From: Pseudoalteromonas luteoviolacea
GTDB taxonomy: Bacteria; Pseudomonadota; Gammaproteobacteria; Enterobacterales; Alteromonadaceae
Assembly: GCF_021654285.1 (NCBI RefSeq)
Contig: NZ_JAKFZS010000012.1
Location: forward strand, 120,602 to 184,601
DNA length: 64,000 nt
Direction of reading: 5' to 3'
The position numbers and the translations under genes are program-made. Of this stretch, positions 29,442 to 37,745 are shown piece by piece. The notes below the pieces were generated by a model. The model ran no database searches. It was not told the DNA's origin and saw only the letters and a program-made list of their open reading frames with translations. The stretch's first letter is position 1. Each line of letters starts with the position of its first letter.

Positions 29442-30155
29442 ATGGATTTGCAAAACCCCGACCTGATTTTAGTCAAGCGCCTGTCAGAACATTCATGCTC
29501 TTACTTTGTGGTTGAAAGAATTGCGGGATCCGATGTGGTGTTGACGGATATTGAAAGTGGTGGGCGGTTTAATTTTGAAAAGCCAAGACTTGAACAACTG
29601 GTGCTAAACGGCCAGCTCAGAACTATCACTCGGCGTGAATTGCCAACCAAGCTAACCTTTAAGCCACTCTGTAACGTTAAAAAACCAAAAGCTGAGGCTG
29701 TTGAAGACCTTGCATCCAAAAAAGAAATGGAGCGACGTTATAAGTATGTGCAAGGTGCAATTGAACAAAGCGTTCCAGCCTATACAGAGAAATGGTTAAC
29801 CCCGTTTATTACTCAAAAGGCGTCGGAGATAAACGACAGCAGCCCACCTTCGTGGCGCACGCTGGCTCATTGGAACAAAGCATTTGTGGAAAGCGGCTGG
29901 GATAAACACGCTCTGATGCCAAGGCATAAAGCCAAAGGCAACCGGACCAAGCAATTGCCTCAAGAAGTACATGACCTAATTGATGACGTGATCAACGAAT
30001 ACCTGCGTACTCATACGGTGGTGAGGTATCAGAAGGTCTATGACCAGTTTCTTGAACAGCTTGATACGCTTAACGCCGAAAGGAAGAGGGAAGATTTAAG
30101 TGAACTCAAACCATGCAGTTATAGGTGGATAGTGAATAGGCTTCAAAGTAGATAG
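29442..30155 (+). pseudogene. Truncated Mu/TnsB-type transposase, N-terminal part only
   Basis: From ATG 29442 (preceded by AGGAAA) there are about 237 residues resembling the N-terminal DNA-binding region of large DDE transposases of the TniA/TnsB/Mu group, which usually exceed 550 residues. The reading stops at 30155, before any DDE catalytic core, so the gene cannot transpose by itself. The stop after SYRWIVNRLQSR probably reflects a deletion join. Alternative: a stand-alone protein derived from the transposase DNA-binding domain. Confidence 0.6.
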
Positions 30156-30528
30156 CGATGACATTAATAGGCATGAAATGACTCTCATCTATTCAGTAAA
30201 AACACAGCTTTTATATCCTTAGCTGTAAGCTTTCTATCAGAGTTAGAAAAACGACCAATTGAGTTATTTATTACCTATTAGTATTTTATCTCATTTGAAC
30301 AACGTTTAAAGTTAGCTGGAGTTGATTAACTTGGTGTTAACATGGGATTGTAAGAAGAAAGTGACTTTGAGTAGAAGAATGCCCAGTCACTCAATCAAAT
30401 TGCTATAAAGTACCGCGCTAGACTTGGTTTAAAGCCCACATTGTTCGTTGAGTGATGATTTAGGGTCGGCTTAGAACCAAAACAATAACGTAGTTGCAGA
30501 TAAGCAATAACTTAATTTTGAGGGAACA
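30156..30528. other. Intergenic region before gajA
   Basis: About 370 bases with no ORF that I can support. It contains a loose inverted pair around CACTCAA (about 30390) and TTGAGTG (about 30448). The gajA promoter is presumably here; GAGGGA just before the ATG is its ribosome binding site. Confidence 0.45.
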
Positions 30529-32547
30529 ATGAGAATAAAAAGTATAAAGGTTGAAAATTTTCGACTGCTGCAAAATAGCGTGTTGGATATGACTGATGGC
30601 CTTACTTTGGTTGTCGGAAAAAATAATACGGGGAAAACATCATTTGTAGTCTTGCTAGAGAAATTTCTATCTAAGCCAAACCCTTCTTTTAGTTTTAGTG
30701 ATTTGCCAGTTGCTGTTCGGGGCCAGCTTTACAGAATTTCTGAGGAAACGGATGTAGATGCGTTAAGCATAAGATTATGTATTGCAGTGGAATATACAGA
30801 TGAAGACAATCTAAAGAATATTTCTGACTTCATGCTGGATTTGGACCCAGACAAATCTATTGTCAATATTATGTTTGAAGCACGAATTGATCGTGATAGT
30901 TTGCTGAGTCGGATGCCAACTAAAAAAGACGGTGCTGAGGAAGACAAGTACCTTGCAGAAAAAAGAAGCTTTATCGAAAGGAATCTAAGTAAGTTTGTAA
31001 AGACAACAATATATGCTTACGATGACTCTGGTTATGTGGGGGAAAGCCCGTATTACCTTGAGAAAAGGGATGAATTAGAGGAAAAAGAATTCAAAGTTGT
31101 TGCAAATTTTATTAATTTTCAGGTAATACACGCCAAGCGAAATGTTGCCAGTTCTGATGAAGCTGGTAAAAGCCCGTTATCCTTGGTTACGACTCATTTC
31201 TTTAAGAAATTGAGTGACACGGATGATGAACGTTTAGATCGTATTAGATCTGCACTGACCGATATAGATGAAAGTTTAGAGTCGCGGTACTCGGAGGTGT
31301 TCAGTGGCTTTCTGGCAAGTGCAGCAAATTTTCTTGATCTAAATGGTTTAAAAGTGATTTCAGACATTGAGGCGAGCTCTCTTATTGGCTCTTCTTCAAA
31401 GGTTATATATGGAACATCAGAGGATCACCTTCCTGAAAACCTTAATGGTCTTGGCTACTTAAATATTTTGTACCTATTGCTTAAAATTGAAATGGTAAAG
31501 CAGGAATTTGAAGCTTCCTCGGCGGATATTAATTTACTTTTTATTGAGGAGCCAGAGGCACATACTCATCCTCAAATGCAATCGGTTTTTTCAAAAAAGA
31601 TTCGAGAAGTGGTTAACGATATACAAGGTTTGCAAGCTGTAATTACTACCCATTCTTCTTATATCGTTGCCAATTCAGATTTCGAAGATATTCGATATCT
31701 TTTTAAGGGCGAAGAGCCAAGTGTTAAGTTTAAGAATTTTCATACTGAACTTGCCACTAGATACAAATCCTCGCAGGGCGAGGAGGGTGCAAAATTATAT
31801 CAGTTTTTAGAGCAATATCTAAAAATACAGAATGCGGAGTTATTCTTTGCAGACAAAGCAATTTTCATTGAAGGTACAACGGAGAGAATTCTCCTTCCGT
31901 GGTTTATAAGAAATCACGATGAGAATTGCGGTGACGGTGGCAGCCCAATATCCTCTCAAAATATATCAATAATTGAAGCTGGTGCCAATGCAAAAGCGTT
32001 TGCCCCATTCTTGGATTTTATTGGTATCAAATCTTTAATTATTACTGATTTGGATTCAACTAAAAAAGAAGTAAAAGAGGATAAATCCGGTAATGATAGG
32101 TCTTCATATGTTGCGTGTCCTGTTTCCGAATCTACTCATACTAGTAATGAAACGTTGAAACACTTTTTTTCTGCTCCTGATATAAATGACGCAGATTTCA
32201 TAGACTGGTTTAGTAAGCTAAAGAGCGGAAACCATGAGGATATTAAAAGCGGTGTTAAAGTCGTGTATCAAACGAAAGAGCATGGTTATCAAGCAAGATC
32301 TTTCGAGGATGCATTTTTTAATTCAAATAAATCTGAAATTAAAAAGCTAAACGACGAACTTCTTGGGCTAAAGAATAAATCTGTGCTGGAAGAAATAGAA
32401 ACATCTGAAATATATGGATTAACAAAACATGTCCTTGATAAAAAGTCAGACTTTGCCGCTTCTGTTCTATATTTGGCCCTGATAGGAAAAGCCAATTGGG
32501 TTTCACCTGAATATATCAAAGAGGGGCTAATATGGATCAGCCTCTAA
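30529..32547 (+). CDS. gajA: Gabija protein GajA, OLD-family ATP-gated nuclease
   Basis: GajA forms the nuclease core of the Gabija anti-phage system. The 672-residue product has an SMC/OLD-type ATPase with Walker A GKNNTGKTS (residues 30-38) and a Walker B region LLFIEEPEAHTHPQ, followed by a TOPRIM nuclease domain with AIFIEGTTERI and LIITDLDST, whose acidic residues bind metal. It is longer than the Bacillus type protein (about 578). GAGGGA precedes the ATG. Its end overlaps gajB by 16 bases, a tight two-gene operon. Confidence 0.88.
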   Translation: MRIKSIKVENFRLLQNSVLDMTDGLTLVVGKNNTGKTSFVVLLEKFLSKPNPSFSFSDLPVAVRGQLYRISEETDVDALSIRLCIAVEYTDEDNLKNISDFMLDLDPDKSIVNIMFEARIDRDSLLSRMPTKKDGAEEDKYLAEKRSFIERNLSKFVKTTIYAYDDSGYVGESPYYLEKRDELEEKEFKVVANFINFQVIHAKRNVASSDEAGKSPLSLVTTHFFKKLSDTDDERLDRIRSALTDIDESLESRYSEVFSGFLASAANFLDLNGLKVISDIEASSLIGSSSKVIYGTSEDHLPENLNGLGYLNILYLLLKIEMVKQEFEASSADINLLFIEEPEAHTHPQMQSVFSKKIREVVNDIQGLQAVITTHSSYIVANSDFEDIRYLFKGEEPSVKFKNFHTELATRYKSSQGEEGAKLYQFLEQYLKIQNAELFFADKAIFIEGTTERILLPWFIRNHDENCGDGGSPISSQNISIIEAGANAKAFAPFLDFIGIKSLIITDLDSTKKEVKEDKSGNDRSSYVACPVSESTHTSNETLKHFFSAPDINDADFIDWFSKLKSGNHEDIKSGVKVVYQTKEHGYQARSFEDAFFNSNKSEIKKLNDELLGLKNKSVLEEIETSEIYGLTKHVLDKKSDFAASVLYLALIGKANWVSPEYIKEGLIWISL

Positions 32548-34661
32548 GTACTCCTTTAGACAAAATAAAAAAATGTATAGAGAGTGAACAATCCTTTGTT
32601 TTACAGGGCGGTGCTGGCAGTGGTAAGACAGAGACATTGAAACGGGCGGTTAATTATTGTACTGAAAGGTTTCCTAACAAGAAAATCGTTTGTATTACTC
32701 ATACCAATAAGGCCGTTGATGAAATAATTGATCGTGTTGGCACAGGAGTCGAAGTATCTACTATTCATTCGTTTGTTGGCGGTCTTGTCAAGCCGTATAA
32801 GCGTAATCTACTTAAGTATCTACCTGAGTTGTTCTGTCTTCCTTTATTCGAGGAATTATGTATCGAGCATTATGGGGGAGATGATAAGGTAAGAAAAACA
32901 GAAGAGCACAACAGATACAAAGCATTGCACGAAACTTGGGCAAGCAGACGTTTAATTGTACTTCAGGAGAGTACTGAGAAAGTTACAGGTAAGCGCGAAT
33001 ACGACAAAGCCCCTAGTTCGTTTAATGCGGCATTAAACGCTGGAATTGAAGAGTTGAATGACGTGGTACGAGAGTCTTTCAGGCATCATCATTTCAAAGA
33101 TGTTGCTTATAATGACACACCATTTGATAGTTTTAATAATGCCACTTTTGGGCATGATGGCTTAATTAAAATAGCGGCACTATTATTCTCAAACTATTCC
33201 AATATCGGAAAAATAGTTCGCGATAAATATGACTGTATATTTATCGATGAGTATCAGGATACAGATGAAAAGATCATTGATTCCCTAATTAACTTTACTC
33301 CTGAACATGGGCTTACTATCGGTCTATTTGGTGATAGTGAGCAAGCAATTTACGATGATGGCATTGGCTCGGCAATAAGATTTATTGACGATGGGCGATT
33401 AAAATTAATTGAAAAGGAAGATAATTATCGATGCTCACCACAAGTAATTGATGTCGCTAATAAATTTCGTTCTGATGGTTTGGTCCAAAAAGTAGGGTTA
33501 AAGGAAGTTAATGGAAAATTGGAAGAACCAGAAGAACGGGAAGGAGAAGCTACCTTTTATTATTCAATTAAGCCGTTACCACCAGAAAAGCCAGTATCAC
33601 CCAAAAAAAGAGATTCGGATGATCTTAAGAGTGCGTATAAGATTGCCAAGGCTAAATATGATGTTAAATTAAAGGAGTATAAGCTTGATTTGTCTCGTAG
33701 ATTGGAGAATTTGACAGCTTTTGCTCAGGCCGATATTGGGGAACATGTATTACTAAAACTCCCAAACAAATCGATTGCGCGCGATGCCAATTTTGGTAAT
33801 TTGTATGATCTCTTTGATGGCAGGTTTCGCGATACAAGAGAGGAAATAAGAAAACAGCTAGATAGACTGCAATTTGGGCAGCTTACCGAGATACTCCAAC
33901 TTTTCGATAGATCTTCTAATGATAATCGGTCATATAATAAGCTCATTGGATTGTTGAAAAAACAAGGATTTGTTATTAAAAACAAACAAGATAAAAGAGA
34001 ACTTTACAGCATGCTCGAAGAGTTTTCTGTGTCTGATGAGGCGGCATATGTTGTTATGGAACACGCCATTAAAGCAGGGTTGATCTCATTATCAGATAGC
34101 CATAAATCTTTTCTTATACGGAGGGATAGAGAGCTTGAGCGGTTTGCTGAAGATACTAGTTTTGATGCTTTCAAAAAATTACTAGATCATGGATGTAATA
34201 CGAAAAAGCGGATGTGTGATTATCTTGCTGAAAATGATGACATTGACTTAGCTTCTGTGGTGGTAGAGGAAAAATACGAACAGCTCAAAAAGGATGTACA
34301 AAGCGAAGCGTTCTTTATGGGGCTATTTGGTAAAAATATAAAGTTTAAAGAGGTAATGGCATTTTTCAAATATGAGAATGACGATAGCAATTTTATGACA
34401 ATGCATAAAACCAAAGGAACTGGCATCGAAAATGTCATTGTGGTTTTAGATGAGTTTAATTGGAATAAATACGATTTTGGAAGTTGTTTTAGAGCGGAAG
34501 ACGATAACCCGTCTAGGCAAGCCTTAACTAGAAAACTACTTTATGTAGCATGCTCAAGAGCAAAGAAAAATTTGCGCTGTGTACGGCTTATCGAGGAGTT
34601 AGACGAAGTGAGGAATATATCGAACTATTTTGATAACTGCGTGCATGTAAATTTAGATTGA
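32532..34661 (+). CDS. gajB: Gabija protein GajB, UvrD-like SF1 helicase
   Basis: The 709-residue protein is an SF1A helicase with Walker A GGAGSGKTETL near residue 26, DEExx-type box FIDEYQDTDE, motif IV EDNYRCSP, motif V TMHKTKGTGIENVIV and motif VI LYVACSRAK. In Gabija, GajB joins GajA in a large complex that senses or responds to nucleic acid and nucleotide changes during phage infection. It is clearly longer than the about 494-residue Bacillus GajB; the extra residues lie mostly in the 330-590 part between the helicase motifs. Pairing and overlap with gajA support the call. Confidence 0.87.
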   Translation: MDQPLSTPLDKIKKCIESEQSFVLQGGAGSGKTETLKRAVNYCTERFPNKKIVCITHTNKAVDEIIDRVGTGVEVSTIHSFVGGLVKPYKRNLLKYLPELFCLPLFEELCIEHYGGDDKVRKTEEHNRYKALHETWASRRLIVLQESTEKVTGKREYDKAPSSFNAALNAGIEELNDVVRESFRHHHFKDVAYNDTPFDSFNNATFGHDGLIKIAALLFSNYSNIGKIVRDKYDCIFIDEYQDTDEKIIDSLINFTPEHGLTIGLFGDSEQAIYDDGIGSAIRFIDDGRLKLIEKEDNYRCSPQVIDVANKFRSDGLVQKVGLKEVNGKLEEPEEREGEATFYYSIKPLPPEKPVSPKKRDSDDLKSAYKIAKAKYDVKLKEYKLDLSRRLENLTAFAQADIGEHVLLKLPNKSIARDANFGNLYDLFDGRFRDTREEIRKQLDRLQFGQLTEILQLFDRSSNDNRSYNKLIGLLKKQGFVIKNKQDKRELYSMLEEFSVSDEAAYVVMEHAIKAGLISLSDSHKSFLIRRDRELERFAEDTSFDAFKKLLDHGCNTKKRMCDYLAENDDIDLASVVVEEKYEQLKKDVQSEAFFMGLFGKNIKFKEVMAFFKYENDDSNFMTMHKTKGTGIENVIVVLDEFNWNKYDFGSCFRAEDDNPSRQALTRKLLYVACSRAKKNLRCVRLIEELDEVRNISNYFDNCVHVNLD

Positions 34662-34689
34662 TTCAGAGGGTGTTGTATAACAAGTTGCT

Positions 34690-34715
34690 GCGCACGGATA
34701 AATTATTCGTTGCGC
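34690..34715. repeat. attC-like hairpin after gajB
   Basis: GCGCA (34690-34694) pairs with TGCGC (34711-34715) and the inner ATAA with TTAT; just upstream is GTATAACAAG, which resembles the start of many integron attC sites. It could be a cassette-type remnant inside the island end. Weak because the far end of a full attC is not seen. Confidence 0.3.
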
Positions 34716-34900
34716 GCCTAATTTGCCCTTGAATAAGGAATTATAAGTGATTGTCACATCGTAATCTAATAAAAATGTTGTTGACCTTTTTATTAGATTA
34801 CCAACTTTTTACCACTATATCCCTTTGTTTTTAATATACATTATGTAATTAGTATACTTCCCACTATAAATTTGTAAGTTACTACAAACTCCATCATTTA

Positions 34901-34960
34901 TTGTTTGAAGTGTAAGTCTTATTAATAGTACTCAAAACTATACTAAAACATACTAATTCC
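34901..34960 (+). repeat. Right 60-bp direct repeat of the GMT island (attR candidate)
   Basis: Identical to 20064-20123. Unlike the left copy, it is followed by the normal gmtY leader (34995 on) and a gmtY start. Confidence 0.85.
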
Positions 34961-35060
34961 CTTATAAACCCAATTAAAAACTAATTCTCAGTTCATTAGA
35001 TCAATAGTACTTCTTATACTAATCTACTAAAACTCTACAACACTAATTGGTTTAGTTACC

Positions 35061-35267
35061 GTGTTAGTCAAAGTTCTTGCGCAAGTTAAAACAGATAATT
35101 CAGGCTTATTGATTGAAGTACCAGTGTTGCTTAGCGAATATGGTGTATTTGATCCCTTACTTGATTACGTTATAAGCCAATCGCACATTAAAAGTTTGCC
35201 ATGGATGAACCGCATTACGTTTGCTTGCCAACTGTTACTTGAGTACATGGAAGCCAACATGCTATGA
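35061..35267 (+). pseudogene. gmtY: 5' fragment of a second gmtY
   Basis: The first 66 codons of a gmtY gene are preserved (GTG 35061, one amino acid change E31D against the intact gene) and then break off at 35259 into unrelated cassette-like DNA. Nucleotide differences from the intact gene are mostly silent, so this is a diverged homologue and not a fresh duplication. It lacks all catalytic residues. It most likely marks the left end of a second GMT element that was deleted. Confidence 0.85.
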
Positions 35268-35429
35268 GAATATGTGCCTGCCCTATTTGTTTACTACTTT
35301 TACCATTTCTGATTTGGTGACATCTAATTAAGTTATTGTTATGGTTGATAGTAATAGAGTGCGTGTATGAGTAACCATTGTTATGCGGCATTTTTCGTTG
35401 ATAAAAATGTCAGCTATTGAGGGAGTCAA

Positions 35430-35909
35430 ATGAAATATAAAATTGTACATGTAAGATCGGATTTCTTAGATAAAGTTAGAAATGTAGGTATTGACGATCA
35501 AAACCAACCTGTAGAAGTATTGGAAGCTACAGGTGGTGAACCATGTCGAGATGTGCTTCGTGGCGCAAAGCCTGGTGAAAAGCTAATATTAGCCAGTTAT
35601 TGTCCTTTCACGAAAGCAGGCCCGTATAAAGAGTATGGTCCCATTTTTTTATTGGCTAACTCGAATAGTCAGGAATTTGATGTTAACAAGTTGCCATTGC
35701 CAAATGGATCAGCAACCGATTATTTAGGTCACACATTTGTATTAAGAGCATACTGTGAAAACGAGCGCATATTAGACGCAAAATTGACATCACCAGAACA
35801 AGCAGAGTCAGATCTTGAAGAGTTTTTAAGCAACGAAAAGGTAAGCTTTGTAATTGCAAGATATGCTGCTTATGGTTGTTACAGTTTCAGAGTTGAACGC
35901 GCGGCATAG
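35430..35909 (+). CDS. DUF1203 domain protein (cassette gene)
   Basis: The 159-residue protein matches the DUF1203 pattern as I know it: a Cys-Arg pair in GGEPCRDVLRGAKPGEKLIL and PYKEYGPIFL, with a Tyr-rich C terminus. Function unknown. ATG 35430 follows a GAGGGAG motif. The gene has its own leader and is followed directly by an attC-like palindrome, the arrangement of an integron cassette. Confidence 0.7.
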   Translation: MKYKIVHVRSDFLDKVRNVGIDDQNQPVEVLEATGGEPCRDVLRGAKPGEKLILASYCPFTKAGPYKEYGPIFLLANSNSQEFDVNKLPLPNGSATDYLGHTFVLRAYCENERILDAKLTSPEQAESDLEEFLSNEKVSFVIARYAAYGCYSFRVERAA

Positions 35910-36015
35910 CTAACAATCCGATAACTGGCTAAATTTGCTGTGTCGCTTTATGCATTGTGTTTCGCGCATAAAAATTGCCCCAGATAAATTTGCCAGTTAT
36001 CAAGGCGATAGCTGC
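35908..36015 (+). repeat. attC-like site 1
   Basis: Starts GCTAACAATCCG and ends near GGCGATAGCTGC, the expected outer boxes of an attC with one changed base in the right core. The arms ATAACTGGCtAAATTT (35921-35936) and AAATTTGCCAGTTAT (35986-36000) pair fully except for one extra-helical T, a hallmark of attC hairpins. Confidence 0.65.
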
Positions 36016-36026
36016 CCAATAAAATC

Positions 36027-36431
36027 ATGTATACGAAATCTAAACTTGCTCAAACAGTCCAATTAAAAACAATTGATGATCGAGTCATTTTAAAGTTAAG
36101 TGAATTTGAACTTCTAGGCAGTGGCTTCAAATGCTCTGTAACTTTAAGTTCGCGAGGTTTTGGGTTTCATGGGGCTGTTTACTTTGACAACCCTAAGAAG
36201 TTTCTTAGTGATCTTGAGATTATGAACTCTACAATGAAAGGTTCTGCTGAATTGAAAGAGGATTATAACGATCACTTCCTTAAATTTGAGCTTAATCACT
36301 TAGGGCATTTAATTGTCAGTGCTTGTTTCGTAGAGTACAGTGAACATTCTCAAAATTTGGCTGTAGAGTTTAAAACGGACCAAACTTGTTTGCCTTCATT
36401 TCTAGAAGATCTCAAATTAGCTTTGGTGTAA
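36027..36431 (+). CDS. Small protein of WapI/DUF6228-like type (cassette gene)
   Basis: The 134-residue protein is soluble and beta-rich. Its layout (N-terminal strands, a central segment with a charged helix, and a C-terminal VEFKTDQTCLPSFLEDL) resembles the WapI/DUF6228 group, some members of which are immunity proteins for contact-dependent toxins. The match is from memory of the pattern and weak. It stands between two attC-like sites, as a single-gene cassette. Confidence 0.5.
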   Translation: MYTKSKLAQTVQLKTIDDRVILKLSEFELLGSGFKCSVTLSSRGFGFHGAVYFDNPKKFLSDLEIMNSTMKGSAELKEDYNDHFLKFELNHLGHLIVSACFVEYSEHSQNLAVEFKTDQTCLPSFLEDLKLALV

Positions 36432-36435
36432 TAGC

Positions 36436-36528
36436 AGCTAACAAACCGCTTTAATCAAAGGACGCAAAACAGCAGGCTTGCGCTCCTTCGTCGCTCATTT
36501 TAGCCTGCTATTTTACGCCGGTTAGGCA
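36436..36528 (+). repeat. attC-like site 2
   Basis: Starts GCTAACAAACCGC and ends CGGTTAGGC, with the right core GTTAGGC matching GTTRRRY. The arms AAAACAGCAGGCT (36466-36478) and AGCCTGCTATTTT (36502-36514) pair with one mismatch. This is the clearest attC of the cluster. Confidence 0.75.
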
Positions 36529-36551
36529 AGCTTTAGGGATCAAGAGGCAGC

Positions 36552-36959
36552 ATGGAAGTAATTGATCAATTTTCGAGTGAACATGTAAAACAAGTTCATA
36601 TGCTGTACCAACAGGTATGGTGGGGGAAAACTCGCACATTAGCAGAAACAAAAGCATGTGTATCTGGTTCACAGGTTTGTGTTGGTATCGTAAATGACCA
36701 AGGTGAACTAGTTGGCTTTGCACGTGTATTGAGTGACTTTATCTATAAAGCTGTCATTTTTGATGTCATTGTAGCGCCAGATGAGCGCGGGAAGGGTCTT
36801 GGAATTAAGTTAATGGAGTTGATAAAACATCATCCTAAGCTGAACAAGGTTCGTCATTTTGAACTCTATTGCTTGCCTGATATGGAACCATTTTATGAGC
36901 AGTTTGGTTTTACCGCAGAGGTTGGCGGAATACGTCTATTGAGGTGTGAAAATACCTAA
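36552..36959 (+). CDS. GNAT family N-acetyltransferase (cassette gene)
   Basis: The 135-residue protein has the GNAT acetyl-CoA loop in VAPDERGKGLGIKLM and a C-terminal FYEQFGF motif, typical of small acetyltransferases. The substrate cannot be told. GNATs are among the commonest cassette genes. It starts 24 bases after attC-like site 2. A clear attC after it is not seen, although GTTAGCTGC occurs near 37050. Confidence 0.8.
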   Translation: MEVIDQFSSEHVKQVHMLYQQVWWGKTRTLAETKACVSGSQVCVGIVNDQGELVGFARVLSDFIYKAVIFDVIVAPDERGKGLGIKLMELIKHHPKLNKVRHFELYCLPDMEPFYEQFGFTAEVGGIRLLRCENT

Positions 36960-37083
36960 TAAATTGTTTATGCGGACAGCCGACGACTTTGGTTTGATGT
37001 GAGCTCATTAAGTACGGTGCTCTGTTTAGGTTTAGTAGTAGTTAGCTGCTACTTAACAAGGCATTATATTCCTAAGGAAGCGT

Positions 37084-37365
37084 ATGGAAACCTCGGCAAT
37101 ACATTTAATACGGTTAGCTATTCATTTATTAATTTCATTTGTTGTCTCAATGTCAATTGTGACTTGCCCTTTTAGGTTTGGCTCTGAAAAGCTTGGGTTG
37201 TTATTATTGACTTGGGCTGTTCCAATTATTGGCGCAACTTTAGCTCATAATCGCTTGGGGTATATTGGTTCTGCATCAAAAGGCGTTGATAATTCTACAG
37301 TCACTGTTGATGTTCCACCAAATAGGTGTGGTGGTGGCTCTAATAGTGGAGGGGGCTGTGATTAG
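37084..37365 (+). CDS. Small membrane protein with Gly/Cys-rich tail
   Basis: I do not recognise this 93-residue protein. It has two hydrophobic segments (about residues 8-26 and 36-52), then a polar region ending CGGGSNSGGGCD. ATG 37084 is preceded by AAGGAAG. It probably forms a single-gene cassette with the palindromic segment that follows. Confidence 0.55.
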   Translation: METSAIHLIRLAIHLLISFVVSMSIVTCPFRFGSEKLGLLLLTWAVPIIGATLAHNRLGYIGSASKGVDNSTVTVDVPPNRCGGGSNSGGGCD

Positions 37366-37480
37366 TGCCAACCCTATATCACAAGCCAATTAAGTGCGGG
37401 ACTGCTAAAGCTTGGCTTAGTTCCACTTCTCTAAACATTTTAGCTAATAATTACTCACCACTTTGGGCGGCGTTATACGT
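37366..37480 (+). repeat. attC-like site 3
   Basis: The right end reads GGCGGCGTTATACG (37467-37480), with a good GTTRRRY-type core GTTATAC. Internal arms AAGTGcgGGACT and AGTTCCACTT pair partly. The left box is not clear, so the limits are approximate. Confidence 0.5.
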
Positions 37481-37546
37481 ACACAAGAAAAGCAAAAGAA
37501 CAGTGCCTGTCCTATTTGTTAATTTTTTATTTGAGGTTAAAGGGGG

Positions 37547-37690
37547 TTAGTGTGTTACGAGAAATATCAGTCGCTTGAGGAAGTTAAAGCGAGTATATTT
37601 GAGTACATAGAAATATAATGTAACCGCGTATGATTGCATTCAGCATTATAGTATTAAGTCCAACGGAATATGAAAGCAGGCATGCATAAA
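37547..37690 (+). pseudogene. IS3-family transposase OrfB C-terminal remnant
   Basis: The reading from 37547 gives LVCYEKYQSLEEVKASIFEY, which fits the conserved end of IS3-group DDE transposases (normally continuing IEVFYNRxRRHSALGYLSP). A stop at 37616 interrupts it; in another frame LSPTEYESRHA follows at about 37649-37684. So only about 45 codons with at least one frameshift and a stop remain. Too short for an ORF caller. Confidence 0.6.
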
Positions 37691-37745
37691 TACGGTGTCT
37701 ATTTTTGGTGAGTAATATCAGTATCAATGTAAGCCAGAGGAATTT

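Larger units (their letters stand above)
20064..34960. mobile_element. Gamma-mobile-trio (GMT) genomic island beside ffs
   Basis: The element is bounded by perfect 60-bp direct repeats (20064-20123 and 34901-34960) and carries the gmtY-gmtZ-gmtX trio that defines GMT islands, which are known to be mobile and to carry defence and offence genes. Order: left repeat, SH3 protein (-), gmtYZX (+), cyclase-like/ART-like/CoiA-like (-), resolvase (-), transposase fragment (+), gajA-gajB (+), right repeat. The right repeat continues into a 5' fragment of a second gmtY. The boundaries are inferred from the repeats; excision was not tested. Confidence 0.85.

Noticed and set aside
37365..37550. 61-codon GTG ORF after the Gly/Cys-rich membrane protein
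   Set aside because: It runs through the attC-like site 3 and has no ribosome binding site or protein-like pattern.
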